The notes beneath the pieces are model-generated. The model was not told the origin of the DNA and did no database searches. It saw only the letters and a list, made by a program, of their open reading frames with translations. A DNA stretch of 7,470 nt from Promethearchaeota archaeon. GTDB lineage: Archaea; Asgardarchaeota; Lokiarchaeia; Sigyniarchaeales; SOKP01. The stretch is taken from NCBI GenBank assembly GCA_019894815.1, contig JAGXNU010000101.1:1-7470 (forward strand), written 5' to 3'. How positions within the stretch are numbered: position 1 is the first letter of the stretch; each line of letters begins with the position of its first letter. Below, one piece after another: positions 4,475 to 7,470 of this stretch. Made by a program: the position numbers and the translations under genes.

Positions 4475-5827
4475 TTAACCCGTTCCAACCTTGCGGTAGT
4501 TGAATCCTTCTTTTCTCATATTCTCGCTATTAAAAATATTACGTCCATCAATTACGATTGGCGTGTTCATCAAGGATTTTATCTTTTTAATATCAAGGTC
4601 ATAATATTGCTTATGGTTTGTGGCAAAAATTAGCACGTCTGCTCCTGTAAATGCTTCTTCTAAATTGTCAGTTAGTTTTGTGAGTTGATAATCTTTTTCT
4701 TTTACGTAAGGATCATGTGCGAGATACTCAATATTGTGAGAATGGTATCTATTCATGAGGATTTTGACTATATTTTCAGTAGGGGTGTTTCGTGTATCAT
4801 CCGTATTTGCTTTATAAGACACACCCATCAATACGATTTTAATATTATCTACTAGTTTATGAGCTTCACGAAATGCATCCTCCATTAATTCAACTACATG
4901 TTTAGGCATGAAATCATTTAATTCTCTTGAGTCAGGTATGAGTTTGATTTTATCTTTATTTTCTGCGTTTGTGTATTTATCGTGTCCATAAAGTAATAGC
5001 CAGGGGTCCTTGGTTAAACAATGGCCACCCACGCCACTACCAGGAAGATGCATCATTCTATCATGACGCATATTTATTAATTCAATGATTTCATATATAT
5101 CACTATTAAAATCTTCACATAATAAAGCACATTCGTTCGCAAAGGCAATATTTACATCTCTATATGAATTTTCAATGCATTTTGTTAATTCTGCCGTAAG
5201 AGTATCAGTTACATGAAGTTCTTTTTTAACAACCTTTCCATAAAGAAATTTTGCTCTTTCATTAGCTTTTTCGCATCCTCCTCCAATAACGCGAGGGAAA
5301 TATATAATATATTCCAATAATTTACCAGGCATTACTCTTTCGAAGGAAAACACCAAGTAAAAATCTTCGCCTCTTTTCAATCCGCTCTCTTTCTCTAAAA
5401 TGGGATTTACAATATGATTCGTAGTTCCTGGAGCAACAGTCGATTCAATAATAATGGTAACACCCTTTTTCATGCTTTTTGCTATTCTTTCAGATACTTC
5501 GATTAGAGACTCGTATCTTGGAACCTTACTTTCTAATTCTACAGGGGTCTGCACATCAACTAGAATGAAATCGGCTGTCTCACAGCAATCGTAATTATCA
5601 GTGACATGAAATTTTTTATTTTTGACAATCCGAGTAATTAAATCATCTAAACCTGGTTCATCTCCCTCGTAAGGATTCTTACCATTGTTAAGCCAATCAA
5701 TCTTCCACCCAGATCGAGCTGAACGCCTTTGGATGCCGGTGACATGGAAATCATCAACATCTGCTAGTAAAGCGGCCATTGGAATCCCCACATAACCCAT
5801 TCCTATAACAACAATTTTTGTTGACAT
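4475..5827 (-). CDS. UDP-N-acetyl-D-mannosamine-type nucleotide-sugar dehydrogenase
   Basis: This 450-residue enzyme belongs to the UDP-glucose/GDP-mannose dehydrogenase family and oxidises C6 of a UDP-sugar to the uronate with two NAD+. An N-terminal Rossmann domain opens with VVIGMGYVGIP (6-16; G9-x-G11-x2-G14). It continues with ESTVAPGTT (128-136) and FERVMPG (162-168), the last typical of the WecC/WbpA branch. The central domain has ELTKCIENSYRDVNIAFANE (213-232), with K216 and N220, and GVGGHCLTKDPW (265-276), with catalytic C270. The C-terminal UDP-binding domain has GVSYKANTDDTRNTP (335-349) and IDGRNIF (426-432). All key residues are present and the length is normal, so it should be active. 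The branch suggests UDP-ManNAc or UDP-GlcNAc as substrate, supplying uronates for surface glycans or N-glycans. No epimerase or glycosyltransferase lies beside it. It starts at ATG 5827. Confidence 0.9.
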   Translation of the reverse strand: MSTKIVVIGMGYVGIPMAALLADVDDFHVTGIQRRSARSGWKIDWLNNGKNPYEGDEPGLDDLITRIVKNKKFHVTDNYDCCETADFILVDVQTPVELESKVPRYESLIEVSERIAKSMKKGVTIIIESTVAPGTTNHIVNPILEKESGLKRGEDFYLVFSFERVMPGKLLEYIIYFPRVIGGGCEKANERAKFLYGKVVKKELHVTDTLTAELTKCIENSYRDVNIAFANECALLCEDFNSDIYEIIELINMRHDRMMHLPGSGVGGHCLTKDPWLLLYGHDKYTNAENKDKIKLIPDSRELNDFMPKHVVELMEDAFREAHKLVDNIKIVLMGVSYKANTDDTRNTPTENIVKILMNRYHSHNIEYLAHDPYVKEKDYQLTKLTDNLEEAFTGADVLIFATNHKQYYDLDIKKIKSLMNTPIVIDGRNIFNSENMRKEGFNYRKVGTG

Positions 5828-5851
5828 TTTAACTCTTTAGATTACAAGTTG

Positions 5852-5862
5852 TAAATTTTTAA
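5852..5862 (-). promoter_or_regulatory. TATA-like box of the nucleotide-sugar dehydrogenase gene
   Basis: On the - strand TTAAAAATTTA lies about 25-35 bases before the ATG at 5827. The spacing fits a leaderless or very short-leader transcript, but the region is AT-rich and the match is imperfect. Confidence 0.3.
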
Positions 5863-5899
5863 GTAAATTATTATTGAAATATTTTTTTAAAACAAAATG

Positions 5900-5913
5900 A
5901 AAAAAATAAAAAA
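5900..5913 (-). terminator. Poly-T terminator after the rhomboid gene
   Basis: On the - strand this reads T6-A-T7, starting 13 bases after the rhomboid stop codon. Runs of T without a required hairpin are the usual archaeal termination signal. It also separates the rhomboid transcript from the dehydrogenase gene downstream. Confidence 0.45.
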
Positions 5914-5926
5914 GGAAGAATTTTAA

Positions 5927-6604
5927 CTACTTCTTTTTCTTCCTATATTCCGGTTTAACTGCTTTGAATATGCCTGCGATAATTGCTCCTACAATGAACC
6001 CTCCCACGTGCGCGAAATGTGCCGTGCCTGAGCCTAAAGGACTAGTCAGAGAGAAGATCGCGTATGTTAATTCTGCGATAAAGTACGTTATGATAAAATA
6101 TCCTGCGCTTACTTTGCGCATGCTAGTTTTGGTTGGAAGATAAAATTTATTCTTTGAGTATAGTATGCCATACACACCTAAAAGCCCAAAAATTGCCCCT
6201 GAAGCTCCAAGAGAAGGAATTCCTGCCATTATTTGACCCCATGGTGCGGGGATTAAGTAAGTACTATAAGCATGGAGTAAACTTCCCGCTAAACCTGAGA
6301 CAAGATATGTTAATAGGTAAGTTAAATGCCCCATTGCATGTTCGCAATTATCTGTAATCACGTAGAAAAACCACATGTTCATCAGAATATGAAGTATATC
6401 GCCATGCATGAACATTGAAGTAAGCAGAGTCAAATAATTCGTTCCAGCAAAAAATTCATTAGGGACAAAAGCATATTCTATGTGCATCTGACCAGCTGGG
6501 TCCATTAACTGCCAGATGAAGACGATTATATTTGCTACCAAAATGATGACAGAGAAATATTGCTTCATGAATAAGATCTTATCATCTTCGGCTTCTAAAA
6601 CCAT
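5927..6604 (-). CDS. Rhomboid family intramembrane serine protease
   Basis: This 225-residue, six-helix membrane protein cleaves transmembrane substrates within or near the bilayer. Helices lie roughly at 17-33, 60-85, 94-112, 133-150, 165-187 and 195-215. The catalytic serine S135 is in GASGAIFG (133-140) at the start of helix 4. The catalytic histidine H199 is in AHVGG (198-202) of helix 6. Helix 2 carries HGDILHILMN (67-76), where H72 and N76 match the oxyanion-stabilising His/Asn of GlpG. The loop between helices 1 and 2 (AFVPNEFFAGTNYLTLLTSMFMHG) also fits the family. The basic RKKKK tail would be cytoplasmic. It is a minimal six-helix form with no extra domain, so the dyad appears intact and the protein active; the substrate is unknown. 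It starts at ATG 6604, with a weak GGTG about ten bases upstream; M13 is an alternative start. Confidence 0.92.
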   Translation of the reverse strand: MVLEAEDDKILFMKQYFSVIILVANIIVFIWQLMDPAGQMHIEYAFVPNEFFAGTNYLTLLTSMFMHGDILHILMNMWFFYVITDNCEHAMGHLTYLLTYLVSGLAGSLLHAYSTYLIPAPWGQIMAGIPSLGASGAIFGLLGVYGILYSKNKFYLPTKTSMRKVSAGYFIITYFIAELTYAIFSLTSPLGSGTAHFAHVGGFIVGAIIAGIFKAVKPEYRKKKK

Positions 6605-6722
6605 ATTTTTTTTACACCAATTTCTTTATTATTATTTTTTTTATATTTAGATATAATAGTATTTTATTGGTTTTTTATCATAAATATATCTAGCTAATAA
6701 TTGATCAATCCAAAATTCTAAA

Positions 6723-6732
6723 CTTAAAATAA
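6723..6732 (+). promoter_or_regulatory. TATA-like box of the DUF2961/GH172 gene
   Basis: CTTAAAATAA lies 22-31 bases before the ATG at 6754, the spacing expected for a leaderless archaeal mRNA. There is no Shine-Dalgarno sequence before this ATG. It is in the 149-base divergent gap shared with the rhomboid gene. Confidence 0.4.
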
Positions 6733-6753
6733 TACAATATTCTATCTTTATTT

Positions 6754-7470
6754 ATGAGATTATTAAAAACTAGCTTGAATGACATCGCGAAAATACGACC
6801 TGATTCTGTAAAACGAAGAAGAGTCTCAAGTTATGATCGGTCTGGAGGAAATCATGATTGGATTGATGTTAAACCTGGAGAACTTGTAATATTGGGAGAA
6901 CAACAAGCAGCAGGATGCATAAATCATTTATGGTGCACAATGAGATGCAAAAGCAAGCACTATTTAAGAAATATTATAATTAGGATGTATTGGGATGGTG
7001 AATTAGACGATAGACCAAGTGTAGAAGCTCCAATAGGTGATTTTTTTGGTCTTGGACATGCCAAAAGAGAAGTTTTTGTTTCTTTACCCTTTCAAATGAC
7101 TCCCCGAGGAGGACGAGGATTTAATTGTTGGTGGCCAATGCCTTTTTCAGAAAAGTTCAAAATTACAATAGAAAATGACAACCCTGATCCTCTTAACTTT
7201 TATTATTACATAGATTATGAAATTTATGAGGATGGAATTGATAATGCTCAATCTTTCGGGAGATTTCATGCACAATGGCGACGAGAGAATCCTACAACTC
7301 CTAAACTTATAGATAGCGAGACTGGAAAAAAGTTCAAGAAATCAAAGCCCATAACCTTCAATTACACTGGAGGGAAAAATACTGAACCCTTAAAAGAAAA
7401 TTATAGAATCCTAGAGGCAAGTGGTAAGGGTCACTATGTCGGATGCCATTTAGATTTCGATAATATCACA
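6754..7470 (+). CDS. DUF2961 / glycoside hydrolase family 172 protein (N-terminal part, runs off the window)
   Basis: The frame is open from ATG 6754 to the last base, giving 239 residues with no stop, so the 3' end is missing. The family signature is clear: SYDRSGGNHDW (26-36), GCINHLW (54-60), MYWDGE (78-83), SVEAPIGDFFGLGH (89-102), WWPMPF (126-131), YYYIDYE (150-156), FHAQWRREN (171-179) and GHYVGC (226-231). DUF2961 proteins adopt two jelly-roll beta-sandwich modules. Characterised members, now GH172, act on fructofuranose or arabinofuranose glycosides. The catalytic glutamates and the GTGxEDYF-type motif lie further C-terminal than this window reaches, so activity cannot be judged here. 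No signal peptide or membrane helix is visible, so the protein should be cytoplasmic. Together with the dehydrogenase it hints at glycan turnover and synthesis, but the genes are divergent and probably not co-regulated. Confidence 0.85.
   Translation, partial: MRLLKTSLNDIAKIRPDSVKRRRVSSYDRSGGNHDWIDVKPGELVILGEQQAAGCINHLWCTMRCKSKHYLRNIIIRMYWDGELDDRPSVEAPIGDFFGLGHAKREVFVSLPFQMTPRGGRGFNCWWPMPFSEKFKITIENDNPDPLNFYYYIDYEIYEDGIDNAQSFGRFHAQWRRENPTTPKLIDSETGKKFKKSKPITFNYTGGKNTEPLKENYRILEASGKGHYVGCHLDFDNIT

Noticed and set aside
6133..6357. 74-codon + strand frame inside the rhomboid gene
   Set aside because: It is fully antisense to the catalytic core of a clear rhomboid protease and has no family features of its own.

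Overview
The window looks like an AT-rich chromosomal segment of an Asgard (Lokiarchaeota-like) archaeon. The main evidence is a Fuz/Mon1-type longin-like protein of the kind abundant in Asgard genomes, a 64-residue RING-like C4C4 zinc protein, archaeal TATA boxes (TTTATATA) about 24-31 bases before several start codons with little Shine-Dalgarno signal (leaderless mRNAs), and many small standalone proteins. The lineage is inferred from gene content; no rRNA or other phylogenetic marker is present.

Layout. 73-1449 (-): 458-residue ion permease of the ArsB/NhaD/SLC13 superfamily. 1619-2464 (-): longin-domain protein. 2546-3040 (-): SRPBCC/START-like protein. 3261-3455 (-): mini-RING protein, divergent from 3546-3737 (+), a two-helix membrane peptide. 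3760-4026 (-): 88-residue coiled-coil protein. 4027-4474: a 448-base stretch with no conventional ORF. 4475-5827 (-): UDP-N-acetylmannosamine-type nucleotide-sugar dehydrogenase. 5927-6604 (-): rhomboid protease with all catalytic residues. 6754 to the window edge (+): N-terminal 239 residues of a DUF2961/GH172 protein.

The most interesting part is the 4027-4474 gap. On the + strand it holds a 46-codon reading frame (4191-4331) interrupted only by one in-frame TGA at codon 22, in the context Y-C-T-G-(TGA)-G. Read as selenocysteine, this gives a YCxxUG motif like that of the SelW family. Ten bases after the frame's stop lies a compact three-way-junction RNA fold (4341-4404) whose G-U pairs only work on the + strand. 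That is where archaeal and Lokiarchaeal SECIS elements usually sit. I propose a candidate selenoprotein microgene with a 3' structured element. The fold does not match the textbook SECIS core, so a structured non-coding RNA is the main alternative.

The genes do not form one obvious pathway. Each has its own upstream gap and usually its own TATA box, so most appear to be transcribed singly. The longin and RING proteins are typical of the eukaryote-like inventory of Asgard archaea (small-GTPase/membrane regulation and ubiquitin-type conjugation). The dehydrogenase serves surface-glycan precursor synthesis.
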